Of a stretch of DNA of 64,000 bases, positions 32,462-41,647 are shown piece by piece; positions within the stretch are counted from its first letter, which is position 1, and the number at the start of each line of letters is the position of its first letter. The translations under genes and the position numbers were made by a program. Under the pieces are notes generated by a model, which was given only the letters and a program-made list of their open reading frames with translations, did no database searches and was not told the origin of the DNA. This stretch comes from Bacteroidaceae bacterium (GTDB taxonomy: Bacteria; Bacteroidota; Bacteroidia; Bacteroidales; Bacteroidaceae), in the NCBI GenBank assembly GCA_017536765.1, contig JAFXGV010000038.1, positions 1 through 64,000 of the forward strand, read 5' to 3'.

Positions 32462-33616
32462 ATGGATATAGATTTCGTAAGAAGTAGATTCATCAAACAT
32501 TTCGATGGTACAACAGGAAGCATCTACGCCTCTCCCGGCCGCATCAACCTCATTGGCGAGCACACCGACTACAACAACGGTTTTGTATTCCCCGGTGCAG
32601 TGAACAAAGGTATTATGGCCGAGATTAAGGCTAACGGCACAGACAAGGTATGCGCATACTCTATCGACGAGAAGGACTATGTAGAGTTCGGTCTTAACGA
32701 GGAGGATGCACCCCGCGCATCTTGGGCACGTTACATCTTCGGTGTATGCCGCGAGATGATTAAACGTGGCGTTGACGTTAAGGGCTTCAACACTGCATTT
32801 GCAGGTGATGTACCCCTCGGCGCAGGTATGTCTTCATCGGCAGCTTTGGAGAGTACATTCGCTTTCGCTTTGAACGATATGTTCGGCGACAACAAGGTTG
32901 ACAAATTCGAGCTTGCAAAGGTGGGCCAGGCTACAGAGCACAACTACATTGGCGTTAAGTGCGGTATTATGGACCAGTTTGCCAGCGTATTCGGCAAGGC
33001 AGGCAGCCTCATCCGCCTCGACTGCCGCAACCTTGAGTACCAGTACTTCCCCTTCAAACCCACAGGTTACAGATTGGTTCTTGTTAACACTTGCGTTAAG
33101 CACGAGTTGGCAGGTTCGCCCTACAACGAGCGTCGTTTGAGCTGCGAGCACGTAGCAGAGCTTATCAAGGCTAAACACCCCGAGGTAGAGTCTTTGCGTG
33201 ATGCTAACTTCGAGATGCTTGAGGAGGTTAAGGCCGAGTTGAAGCCCGAGGATTACAGCCGTGCAAAATATGTTATCGGCGAGGTTGTCCGCGTGCTCGA
33301 CGTTTGTGCCGCTTTGGAGGCAGGCGACTACGAGACCGTAGGTAAGAAGATGTACGAGACACACTTTGGTTTGAGCAAGGATTACGATGTAAGCTGCGAG
33401 GAGCTCGACTTCCTGGTAGATATTGCTATCGACTGCGGTGTTACCGGTTCCCGTATGATGGGTGGCGGCTTTGGCGGTTGCACCATCAACCTTGTAAAAG
33501 AGGAACTCTACGATATCTTCATTGAGAAAGCCAACGAGCGTTACAACGAGAAATATGGCAAGCAGCCTAAAGTTTACGACGTTGTTATCGGCGACGGTTC
33601 TCGCAAGATTTGCTAA
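32462..33616 (+). CDS. galK: Galactokinase
   Basis: 384 residues, canonical length. Phosphorylates alpha-D-galactose at C1 with ATP. GHMP-kinase motifs in order: SPGRINLIGEHTDYNNGFVFPGA near 23 (galactose binding), VPLGAGMSSSAALES near 118 (ATP loop), GIMDQFASVFG near 170 (catalytic Asp), and GSRMMGGGFGGCTINL near 330. Last gene of the operon, followed by a strong palindromic terminator. Codon bias is high, as in the transporter. Confidence 0.97.
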   Translation: MDIDFVRSRFIKHFDGTTGSIYASPGRINLIGEHTDYNNGFVFPGAVNKGIMAEIKANGTDKVCAYSIDEKDYVEFGLNEEDAPRASWARYIFGVCREMIKRGVDVKGFNTAFAGDVPLGAGMSSSAALESTFAFALNDMFGDNKVDKFELAKVGQATEHNYIGVKCGIMDQFASVFGKAGSLIRLDCRNLEYQYFPFKPTGYRLVLVNTCVKHELAGSPYNERRLSCEHVAELIKAKHPEVESLRDANFEMLEEVKAELKPEDYSRAKYVIGEVVRVLDVCAALEAGDYETVGKKMYETHFGLSKDYDVSCEELDFLVDIAIDCGVTGSRMMGGGFGGCTINLVKEELYDIFIEKANERYNEKYGKQPKVYDVVIGDGSRKIC

Positions 33617-33634
33617 AAATCCATTTAGCATAAA

Positions 33635-33674
33635 CAAAAAAAATCGAGGTGCAGCTGCACCTCGATTTTTTTTG
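33635..33674. terminator. Perfect 40-bp palindromic terminator of the gal operon
   Basis: The two 20-base halves (CAAAAAAAATCGAGGTGCAG and its reverse complement) meet without a spacer. The 3' arm ends in eight T residues. It lies 19 nt after the galK stop and faces the minus-strand tex gene on its other side. The next 138 bases (33675-33812) hold nothing I can name. Confidence 0.9.
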
Positions 33675-33812
33675 TTTATCTATATTTAATGCTATTTGCA
33701 CAATGAAACATAACGATTTTCATTCAAAACAAATACATATGTAAAAGGGAAGTCCTACAAACCAATTTGCAACATTCCATCTTTTGCAGATTTAATTACG
33801 TTGTTAAAGGTT

Positions 33813-35924
33813 CTATACCCCCTTCATACTAAGACTTATACGGCGGCGCTTCAAATCGACCTCCACCACACGCACCATCACCTGCTGCCCCAGCTTCACC
33901 ACATCGGCAGGGGAGGATACATAGCGGTCGGCAAGCTGTGATATATGCACAAGCCCATCCTGGTGCACACCTATGTTGACAAAAGCACCAAAAGCAGTGA
34001 TATTGCTCACAAGGCCCGGCAGCACCATACCCTCGCGCAGGTCCTCAATTTCGTGCACGTTGGCATCGAAGGCAAAGGCACGCGCCTTTTCACGCGGGTC
34101 GAGCCCTCGCTTGTTGAGCGCATCCATAATATCGTTGAGCGTGGGCATACCTACCTTGTCGGTTGTATAGTTCTTAAGCACCACACGTTTGCGCAACTCG
34201 CCATCGGTGATAAAATCCTCGAGGCTCACACCAAGGTCTGCCGCCATCTTCTCCACTATGCCATACGATTCGGGGTGTACGGCCGTATTGTCGAGCAACT
34301 CCTTGCCACCAACCACACGCAAAAAGCCGGCCGCCTGTTCAAACGCCTTGCTGCCCAGTCGCGGCACCTTCAACAACGCTTTGCGCGAGCGAAAATCGCC
34401 ATTCTCGGCACGATATTTCACAATATTCTCGGCAAGCGCAGGGCCCAAACCCGATATGTGAGTGAGTATCTGCTTGGTGGCTGTGTTCAGGTTCACACCC
34501 ACAAGGTTCACACAACTTTCAACCACCACATTCAGCCTATCCTTCAGCTTGCCCTGGTCCACACTGTGTTGGTACTGCCCCACCCCAATGGAGCGCGGCT
34601 CTATCTTCACAAGTTCCGACAGCGGGTCAATCAAGCGACGACCGATTGATACCGCGCCACGCACCGTCACATCCTCGTCGGGGAACTCCTCGCGTGCCAC
34701 AGCCGATGCCGAATAGACCGATGCGCCATCCTCATTCACCACGAATATTTCTGGAGCAAGTCCCAAGCGGCGCACAAAATCCTCGGTTTCGCGCCCTGCC
34801 GTGCCGTTACCTATTGCATACGCCTCTATGTCGTAACGCTCAACAAGTGAGGCTATTGTATCGGCAGCCCCCTCGCGGTCGTTATGCGGCGGATGCGGGT
34901 ATATCACGGTGTGGTGCAGCAGATTGCCCTGCTTGTCAAGCGCCACCACCTTGCAGCCCGTGCGGAAACCCGGGTCTATGGCAAGCACCGCCTTTTGGCC
35001 CAGAGGCGATGACAAAAGCAGCTGGCGCAGATTATCGGCAAACACAGCAATAGCCTCGTCGTCGGCCTTCTGTTTTATGTTGGCGCGCGTTTCATTCTCC
35101 ATAGAGGGTGCAAGCAGGCGTTTGAAGCCATCGGCCACAGCTGCCTCCATTATGTTCCTCACGGGTGAGCCGCGTCTGACGAATCGACGGAACAGCTGTT
35201 CCTGTGCCTCGTCGCCGTCAACTGCAATGCTCATACGCAAGAAGCCCTCCTCCTCGCCACGCATTATGGCAAGCAGGCGATGCGATGTTATACGTGTTAC
35301 AGGCTCCTGCCACTCATAATAATCGGAGTATTTGATACCGTCGGGCTCCTTACCCTTCACCACACGCGACGACAACACGCCGCGGCGTGCAAACAGACGG
35401 CGCATTGCAGTGCGCGCCCCCTCATCCTCGGACACACGCTCGGCAATAATGTCCGATGCGCCGGCAATGGCATCGTCCACGGTTGGCACGTCTTTATTTA
35501 TATATGTACGTGCCCTGCCTGCAATATCACCTGACTGCTGCAACCATATGAGGTCGGCAAGCGGCTCCAGGCCACGTTCACGGGCTATGGTGGCGCGGGT
35601 GCGGCGCTTGGGTTTGTATGGCAGGTATATATCCTCCAGCTCCACGGCATCGAAACATCCGTCTATGCGTCGTTTAAGTTCCTCGGTGAGTTTGCCTTGC
35701 TCCTCGATTGTGGCCACTATGGTTGCCTTGCGCTGCATAAGCGCCTGCAACCTCTCATACATATCCTTCACGTTGCCCACGGCAACCTCGTCCATCGAGC
35801 CGGTGGCCTCCTTGCGGTAACGCGCTATAAAAGGCACTGTGGCACCACCATCAAGCAGTTCCACCGTGTTGCGCACATTCGCGGGTGCAAGCCCCAGCTC
35901 TTTTGCTATTATATTTACAAGCAT
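33813..35924 (-). CDS. tex: Tex-family S1 RNA-binding protein
   Basis: 703 residues from the ATG at 35924 (MLVNIIAKELGLAPANVRNTVELL); the frame before it is AT-rich and passes through the promoter (TATCTTCG at 35944-35951). The order of domains fits Tex: N-terminal helical domains with FIARYRKEATGSMDE, a YqgF/RNase H-like domain (ALVAIDPGFRTGCKVVALD near 350), helix-hairpin-helix (LNTATKQILTHISGLGPALAENIV), and a C-terminal S1 domain (PGLVSNITAFGAFVNIGVHQDGLVHIS). A transcription/RNA-associated nucleic-acid binding protein, related to eukaryotic Spt6. Monocistronic. Confidence 0.94.
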   Translation of the reverse strand: MLVNIIAKELGLAPANVRNTVELLDGGATVPFIARYRKEATGSMDEVAVGNVKDMYERLQALMQRKATIVATIEEQGKLTEELKRRIDGCFDAVELEDIYLPYKPKRRTRATIARERGLEPLADLIWLQQSGDIAGRARTYINKDVPTVDDAIAGASDIIAERVSEDEGARTAMRRLFARRGVLSSRVVKGKEPDGIKYSDYYEWQEPVTRITSHRLLAIMRGEEEGFLRMSIAVDGDEAQEQLFRRFVRRGSPVRNIMEAAVADGFKRLLAPSMENETRANIKQKADDEAIAVFADNLRQLLLSSPLGQKAVLAIDPGFRTGCKVVALDKQGNLLHHTVIYPHPPHNDREGAADTIASLVERYDIEAYAIGNGTAGRETEDFVRRLGLAPEIFVVNEDGASVYSASAVAREEFPDEDVTVRGAVSIGRRLIDPLSELVKIEPRSIGVGQYQHSVDQGKLKDRLNVVVESCVNLVGVNLNTATKQILTHISGLGPALAENIVKYRAENGDFRSRKALLKVPRLGSKAFEQAAGFLRVVGGKELLDNTAVHPESYGIVEKMAADLGVSLEDFITDGELRKRVVLKNYTTDKVGMPTLNDIMDALNKRGLDPREKARAFAFDANVHEIEDLREGMVLPGLVSNITAFGAFVNIGVHQDGLVHISQLADRYVSSPADVVKLGQQVMVRVVEVDLKRRRISLSMKGV

Positions 35925-36078
35925 TTTACTAAAATTTATAAAGCGAAGATAACATAAAAGAGAGCAAATAAAAATTCTAAAGAGTGAAAAGCTCTTAAAA
36001 AACAATATTGTCAAAATATAAAGTATAAATAATGGAAAATCGTTGCTCAATTATGCTCCACTTTCAAACAAAAAGTAC

Positions 36079-36086
36079 TATTTTTG
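36079..36086 (+). promoter_or_regulatory. -7 promoter box of tkt
   Basis: TATTTTTG matches TAnnTTTG and lies 77 nt before the tkt ATG. The intergenic region 35925-36163 is a divergent promoter region for tex and tkt and holds no gene. Confidence 0.5.
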
Positions 36087-36163
36087 CAGTTAAATTATAA
36101 GTAACATAATAAGCGCAACAGAGCTACAAAAAAGCAGCGCGCTTTACAAATAAAATAAAAGAT

Positions 36164-38176
36164 ATGAACAGCAAGCAACTGATGAACAAAGCTGCGGACA
36201 ACATCCGTATTCTTTCTGCGGCAATGGTAGAGAAAGCTAAATCGGGACACCCCGGCGGTGCAATGGGCGGTGCCGATTTCATAAACGTTCTCTATTCCGA
36301 GTTTATGGTTTTCGACCCCGAGAATCCATTGTGGGAAGGCCGCGACCGTTTCTTCCTCGATCCCGGCCATATGTCGCCTATGCTCTATTCGGTACTTGCG
36401 CTCTGCGACAAATATACGATGGACGAACTCAAGGAGCTTCGTCAATGGGGCAGCGCAACACCCGGACACCCCGAGGTGAACTTTGCCCGTGGTATCGAGA
36501 ATACATCGGGCCCCTTGGGCCAGGGCCACACCTATGCAGTGGGTGCAGCCATAGCAGCCAAGTTCCTCGAAGCACGCTTGGGCAAGGAGGTTATGGGCCA
36601 GACAATATACGCCTTCATTTCGGACGGTGGTGTGCAGGAGGAGATTTCACAGGGCGCAGGCCGTATGGCAGGCTTCCTGAAGCTAAACAACCTCGTTATG
36701 TTCTACGATGCCAACCAAATTCAGCTATCTACACGTTGCGACCAGGTAATGTGGGAAGATACCGCAAAGAAATACGAGGCTTGGGGCTGGAAGGTGATAA
36801 CCATCGATGGCAACGATTGCGATGCCATACGTGCAGCCCTCACCGAGGCCAAGGCCGAGCAGGAGCGCCCCACCCTCATCATCGGTAACACCGTGATGGG
36901 CAAGGGAGCACGCCGCGCCGATGGCACAAGCTACGAATTCGACTGTGCAACCCACGGAGCACCCCTCGGTGGCGATGCATATGTAAATACCATAAAGAAC
37001 CTGGGTGGTGATGTGGAGAACCCCTTCGTATTCTTCCCCGAGGTGAAAGCAATGTACGACAACCGCCTTGCCGAGCTGCGCAACATAGTAGCAGAGCGCA
37101 AGCAGCAGAAGGCTGCGTGGGCGGCAGCCAACCCCGACAAGGCTGTAAAACTTGCCGAGTGGTTCGGCGGCGTACACCCCACAATAGACTGGGATGCCAT
37201 CGAGCAGAAGGCCGATGCACCCACCCGTAACGCTTCGGCAACGGTGCTTGGCATCCTTGCCGAAAAATACGAGAATATGATTGTTTCGTCGGCCGACCTA
37301 AGTAACAGCGACAAGACCGACGGCTTCCTTAAAAAGACACACGCCTTCACCCCCGGTGACTTTACAGGAGCATTCCTGCACGCCGGTGTTTCGGAGCTCA
37401 CAATGGCCTGTCTCTGCATAGGTATGGCACTGCACGGCGGTGTAATAGCAGCCTGCGGCACATTCTTTGTGTTCAGCGACTATATGAAACCCGCAATACG
37501 TATGGCAGCCCTTATGGAGCTTCCCGTCAAGTTCATCTGGTCGCACGATGCATTCCGCGTGGGTGAGGATGGCCCCACACACGAGCCCGTGGAGCAGGAG
37601 GCACAGGTGCGCCTTATGGAAAAGGTAAAAAACCACCACGGCCGTAACTCAATGCTGGTACTGCGCCCCGCCGATGTGAACGAGGCCACACAAGCCTGGA
37701 AACTGGCTATGGAGAACGACTGCACTCCCACAGGCCTCATCTTCTCGCGCCAGAATGTAAACAACCTGCCCGAAGGAACAAACTATGCCGATGCCGACAA
37801 GGGCGCATACATCATAGCAGGCTCCGACGAGGATTACGACATAATACTCCTTGCATCAGGTTCCGAGGTATCAACACTTGTTGAGGGCGCCAAACTCCTT
37901 AAAGAAGACGGAATAAAGACACGTATAGTATCGGTACCCTCGGAGGGATTGTTCCGCTCACAGCCCACACAGTACCAGGAGAGCATACTGCCCCGCGATG
38001 CCAAGATATTCGGCCTCACAGCCGGCCTCCCCTGCAACCTGCAAGGTCTTGTAGGCCCCTGTGGCAAGGTATATGGCTTGGAGTCGTTCGGTTACTCGGC
38101 ACCCTTCAAAGTGCTCGACGAGAAGCTCGGTTTCACTGCGCAGAACGTTTATGAGCAGGTAAAGGCAATGATGTAA
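36164..38176 (+). CDS. tkt: Transketolase
   Basis: 670 residues, full length. A thiamine-diphosphate enzyme of the non-oxidative pentose phosphate pathway that moves two-carbon units between ketoses and aldoses. N-terminal SGHPGGAMGGADF near 26; ThDP region GPLGQGHTYAVGAAIAAK near 117 and the GDGxxN-type motif as SDGGVQEEIS near 153; pyrimidine-domain DVAFFVFSDYMKP-like region near 440 and SHDAFRVGEDGPTHEPVEQ near 465. rpiB follows by 19 nt, giving a two-gene pentose phosphate operon. Confidence 0.97.
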   Translation: MNSKQLMNKAADNIRILSAAMVEKAKSGHPGGAMGGADFINVLYSEFMVFDPENPLWEGRDRFFLDPGHMSPMLYSVLALCDKYTMDELKELRQWGSATPGHPEVNFARGIENTSGPLGQGHTYAVGAAIAAKFLEARLGKEVMGQTIYAFISDGGVQEEISQGAGRMAGFLKLNNLVMFYDANQIQLSTRCDQVMWEDTAKKYEAWGWKVITIDGNDCDAIRAALTEAKAEQERPTLIIGNTVMGKGARRADGTSYEFDCATHGAPLGGDAYVNTIKNLGGDVENPFVFFPEVKAMYDNRLAELRNIVAERKQQKAAWAAANPDKAVKLAEWFGGVHPTIDWDAIEQKADAPTRNASATVLGILAEKYENMIVSSADLSNSDKTDGFLKKTHAFTPGDFTGAFLHAGVSELTMACLCIGMALHGGVIAACGTFFVFSDYMKPAIRMAALMELPVKFIWSHDAFRVGEDGPTHEPVEQEAQVRLMEKVKNHHGRNSMLVLRPADVNEATQAWKLAMENDCTPTGLIFSRQNVNNLPEGTNYADADKGAYIIAGSDEDYDIILLASGSEVSTLVEGAKLLKEDGIKTRIVSVPSEGLFRSQPTQYQESILPRDAKIFGLTAGLPCNLQGLVGPCGKVYGLESFGYSAPFKVLDEKLGFTAQNVYEQVKAMM

Positions 38177-38195
38177 TATTTCAGCACAAAAGGAT

Positions 38196-38633
38196 ATGAG
38201 CAAAATAATAGGATTGGCAAGCGACCACGCAGGCTACCCGCTTAAAGAGACCGTGAAACAGTGGCTCACCGAGTGGGGTTACAGCTACAAGGACTTTGGA
38301 ACAAACAGCACCGACAGTTGCAACTACCCCGAATTCGGCCACGCCCTTGCAAATGCAGTAGAGAGCGGAGAGCTTGAAACCGGTATTGCTATATGCGGCA
38401 CAGGCAACGGCATAAATATGTCGGTAAACCACCACGCAGGTATTCGCGGTGCCCTCTGCTGGCAGCCACAGATTGCCGAGCTGGCGCGTCAGCACAACGA
38501 TGCCAACATTCTTGTAATGCCCGGGCGTTTCATAGACGAGGACACAGCCAGGCGGTGTGTGGAAAAATTCCTGAGCACGCCCTTTGAGGGCGGCAGGCAC
38601 CAAGCAAGAATAGATGCCATTCCGGTGAAATAG
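38196..38633 (+). CDS. rpiB: Ribose 5-phosphate isomerase B
   Basis: 145 residues. Interconverts ribulose-5-phosphate and ribose-5-phosphate. Family motifs: GLASDHAGYPLKETV at the N-terminus, DFGTNSTDSCNYPE near 33, the nucleophile loop GIAICGTGNGINMSVN near 65 with its cysteine, and the phosphate-binding RGALCW. It is the metal-free RpiB type, unrelated to RpiA. Cotranscribed with tkt, which makes the product's substrate. Confidence 0.95.
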   Translation: MSKIIGLASDHAGYPLKETVKQWLTEWGYSYKDFGTNSTDSCNYPEFGHALANAVESGELETGIAICGTGNGINMSVNHHAGIRGALCWQPQIAELARQHNDANILVMPGRFIDEDTARRCVEKFLSTPFEGGRHQARIDAIPVK

Positions 38634-38643
38634 AGATAACACA

Positions 38644-38673
38644 CAAAAAGCCTGCCGCAAGCAGGCTTTTTTG
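38644..38673 (+). terminator. Intrinsic terminator after rpiB
   Basis: CAAAAAAGCCTGC-type arms: AAAAAGCCTGC and GCAGGCTTTTTT around CGCAA. Ends the tkt-rpiB transcript 10 nt past the stop. Confidence 0.9.
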
Positions 38674-38740
38674 TAAACATAACTCACGTGCTACCCGTTA
38701 TACAAAAGATACACACAGCAGAAATACGCAAAAGCGAATT

Positions 38741-40081
38741 ATGAGCAATATTATCCAACGATACAGCAAGCACTACTCCACCATCATACGCTTGGGCACG
38801 CCCATTGTGCTTGGACAGCTTGGCAACGTAATATTGGGATTCATCGACACCATAATGGTGGGGCAATACAGCGGCGAAGCCCTCTCGGCAGCCGGTTTCG
38901 TAAACAACATATTCAACCTGGGAATATTCGCAATGCTTGGTTTCAGCTACGGAGCCACCCCCATCATAGGCGCATTCTATGGCCGCCGCGAAGATGACAA
39001 CGTGGGACACTCGTTCCGCGACAGCATATGGGCAAACATCCTTTTCGGCACTATGGTAATTGCCGCCTACAGCCTGCTATACTTAAACATAGGTAACCTG
39101 AACCAACCCGAGGAGTTGCTGCCGCTTATGCGCCCCTATTTCCTCACCCTGCTCGCTTCGCTCCCGTTTGTAATACTCTTCAACAGCTTCAAGCAGTTCA
39201 CCGACACCGTAGCCGCTACAAAAACCGCATTGTGGGTTATTATAATAGGCAACATAACCAATATGGTAATGAACTACCTGCTCATATTCGGTGTATGCGG
39301 TTTCCCCGAAATGGGACTGAAAGGCGCAGGTATAGCCACATTGCTGTCGCGCGTGCTTATGGCAGTGCTCTTTGTAATGTTCATCATAGGGCAAAAGAGA
39401 TTCAGCAGCTACAAAAGCGGTTTCAAGGCACGCCGCAGCAGGCGGAGCGATGTTACAAAACTGTTCAAGGTAGGTACACCGCTTGCAGTGCAGATGGGGA
39501 TGGAAACCGCATCGTTCTCCCTTGCCTCATTGCTTATGGGCTGGATTGGCGCCGTGGAGCTTGCAGCCTTCCAGGTGATGTGCACAACAGGCTCGCTCTG
39601 TTTCCTTGTCTATTACGGCATTGCAGCCGCATCCTGCATACGCATAAGCCACTACCGTGGCCGTGGCGAGTGGGAGAAGGTAAATGAAACAGCCACCGCC
39701 AGCCTGCACATTATCCTTGCCGTGGCAGCTGTGCTTTCAACAGGAATCATAATATTCAAGAGCCAACTTGCGGCAGCATTCACAGCCGATGTCGCAATAC
39801 AGAGTATGTTCATAGCAATGCTCATACCAATGCTTGCTTACCAGGTGAGTGACGGCATACAAATAAACTACGCAAATGCACTGCGTGGCATTGCAGTAAC
39901 AAAACCAATGAGCATCTACGCACTTATATCATACATACTGCTTGCACTGCCCGTGAGCTATATATTCGGCTTTATATTCAACTTAGGAGGCATAGGCATT
40001 GCCTACGGCCTGCCCGTGGGGCTCACAAGCGCAGCTATTCTTTACTACGGCAGGTTCCGCAAAGAGATAGCAAAAAGATAA
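38741..40081 (+). CDS. MATE-family efflux transporter
   Basis: 446 residues with twelve hydrophobic segments in two homologous halves. The N-terminal start IRLGTPIVLGQLGNVILGFIDTIMVGQYSGEAL is the conserved MatE opening, and the second half begins TKLFKVGTPLAVQMGMETASFSLASLLMGWIG. Exports cations such as drugs against a sodium or proton gradient in the inner membrane; the substrate is unknown. Monocistronic between a T-tailed terminator and a long GC-rich palindrome. Confidence 0.93.
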   Translation: MSNIIQRYSKHYSTIIRLGTPIVLGQLGNVILGFIDTIMVGQYSGEALSAAGFVNNIFNLGIFAMLGFSYGATPIIGAFYGRREDDNVGHSFRDSIWANILFGTMVIAAYSLLYLNIGNLNQPEELLPLMRPYFLTLLASLPFVILFNSFKQFTDTVAATKTALWVIIIGNITNMVMNYLLIFGVCGFPEMGLKGAGIATLLSRVLMAVLFVMFIIGQKRFSSYKSGFKARRSRRSDVTKLFKVGTPLAVQMGMETASFSLASLLMGWIGAVELAAFQVMCTTGSLCFLVYYGIAAASCIRISHYRGRGEWEKVNETATASLHIILAVAAVLSTGIIIFKSQLAAAFTADVAIQSMFIAMLIPMLAYQVSDGIQINYANALRGIAVTKPMSIYALISYILLALPVSYIFGFIFNLGGIGIAYGLPVGLTSAAILYYGRFRKEIAKR

Positions 40082-40083
40082 GC

Positions 40084-40131
40084 AGATATACGACAGCGGC
40101 TCCCCACGGGGAGCCGCTGTCGTATATCTGT
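40084..40131. terminator. 48-bp palindrome between convergent genes
   Basis: Two exact 23-bp complementary arms with only AC between them (starting CAGATATACGACAGCGG). No T-tract on either side, so it is either a factor-independent stop of unusual form or a cruciform. It begins 3 bases after the MATE stop and ends 17 bases before the DUF5723 stop, so it serves both convergent genes. Confidence 0.65.
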
Positions 40132-40147
40132 GTAATTAGGCTACCTG

Positions 40148-41602
40148 TTATTCTACCGCAGCAGAAGTCTTCTTTTTATAATTGCCAAAAGCCACGTTGA
40201 TACCGAAGGATACGCTTGCATTCATATTTTCAAGAGGAACAAACTGCTTGTTTACCTTGCTCAAGAAACAATCGCTACCGATGAAGAAATTGAAGCCGGG
40301 GCAATGAATATTGGCCATAGCACCAAAGCCGGCACCAAAGGTAGATGCTGTTCCACTCAATGCAAAATCAAGCACATTGTTGGGCGAGAGGTTAAGAACA
40401 AGCGAAGCCTGGTCATAAGAGAATACATCGTCGAAACAGTGTGTGTACAGGAAACCGGCCGACAACTTATTGTAGAAAGGCATTTTATACTCTGCACCGA
40501 TATTGAACTTCGCACCGATACCGGAACTTACGCTACCCTCGCCCTTATCCTCAAGAGCAAAGAAATCCTCGAGATCGTCGCGCATTGTACTCCATTGGTC
40601 GTCAAGGGTTTTGCTATCACCACCATCTTCGGGGCTGTGAATGCTCATATCTCTAAAACCTTCGAACTTATATGTATCTTCGGGTGCAATGGCAGCCTGT
40701 GCAGCCTTGCTCCAAGAGATATAGCCCAAATCGGTTATAGAGGCCGAAACTGAAAGGCCTTCGAGTAACACATTGCTGAGGTCGTATGTAGCACCTAAGT
40801 CGATACCCATACCAAAACCGTGCAAACCGGCAGCAACATCCTCGTAACCATCAATGACGGTTTTACCGGTATTCGTAAGTTCGTCGGAATAAGTGTAAGC
40901 ACCGCCAAGAGCAATGTTAGCCTCACCACGCGCAGCAATCTCCCAACGCGACGCGCTCGTATGAATATCCATCTGGTCGAACTTCACATCGGCATAACCC
41001 AAACCAAAGAGGAACTTAAGACGAGCACCTACGGTAAGGTCCTCTGTTATCTTGCGAGAGTGACCGAGAGAGAGGTCGGCAAAATTACGTGTCTGCATTG
41101 TGAGGTCGCTGAACGAATAGTCGTTATTGCCCATCTCCTTCATAAACTGGAACATACCAAAAGGAATATTCATAGCTGTGTTAGAACGCAATGTCAGGTC
41201 AATGGTATTGAAACCGCCAAAAGCATTAAAAGCAACAGATGCAATGGTAAAATCGAGGTCGAATCTCATTATATTCTCATCCTCCAATTCGCCGAGGAAA
41301 TCGGCTGCATCAACCGAATGGTGCATAAATGTAACCAACTCATCGTTGTTATAGGGCGATTCATAGAGGAAGCTGCCTACACCCACATTACCCATTGTGG
41401 TAACCTGAATACCACCCAACAAAGGCGAAGACACGTGACCGCGAGTACTGCTCAACGCCGGGTTCAAACGATGACGATAGATGTTACCGTCCATAAAATA
41501 TCCTGTTCTCAGAGCCTGTGCTCCCATAGTTGTTGCCAATGCAAACAGAACCACAGAGAATAGCGCTCTTTTTATGTTTGATATCATATTTTTCATAATC
41601 AT
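40148..41602 (-). CDS. DUF5723 outer-membrane beta-barrel protein
   Basis: 484 residues. Signal peptide through about residue 30 (ending ATTMGAQA), then alternating short strands with aromatic ends, as in outer-membrane barrels. The start ALRTGYFMDGNIYRHRLNPALSS fits the DUF5723 family of PorV/FadL-like barrels. The C-terminus ends VSFGINVAFGN before a basic tail. No substrate can be named. It follows a large lipoprotein gene by 45 nt on the same strand, so the two are probably one operon. Confidence 0.82.
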   Translation of the reverse strand: MIMKNMISNIKRALFSVVLFALATTMGAQALRTGYFMDGNIYRHRLNPALSSTRGHVSSPLLGGIQVTTMGNVGVGSFLYESPYNNDELVTFMHHSVDAADFLGELEDENIMRFDLDFTIASVAFNAFGGFNTIDLTLRSNTAMNIPFGMFQFMKEMGNNDYSFSDLTMQTRNFADLSLGHSRKITEDLTVGARLKFLFGLGYADVKFDQMDIHTSASRWEIAARGEANIALGGAYTYSDELTNTGKTVIDGYEDVAAGLHGFGMGIDLGATYDLSNVLLEGLSVSASITDLGYISWSKAAQAAIAPEDTYKFEGFRDMSIHSPEDGGDSKTLDDQWSTMRDDLEDFFALEDKGEGSVSSGIGAKFNIGAEYKMPFYNKLSAGFLYTHCFDDVFSYDQASLVLNLSPNNVLDFALSGTASTFGAGFGAMANIHCPGFNFFIGSDCFLSKVNKQFVPLENMNASVSFGINVAFGNYKKKTSAAVE

Positions 41603-41647
41603 ATAATTTTACTTAAATTATTTCTCATTTATGCGTTAATAGCTCTA

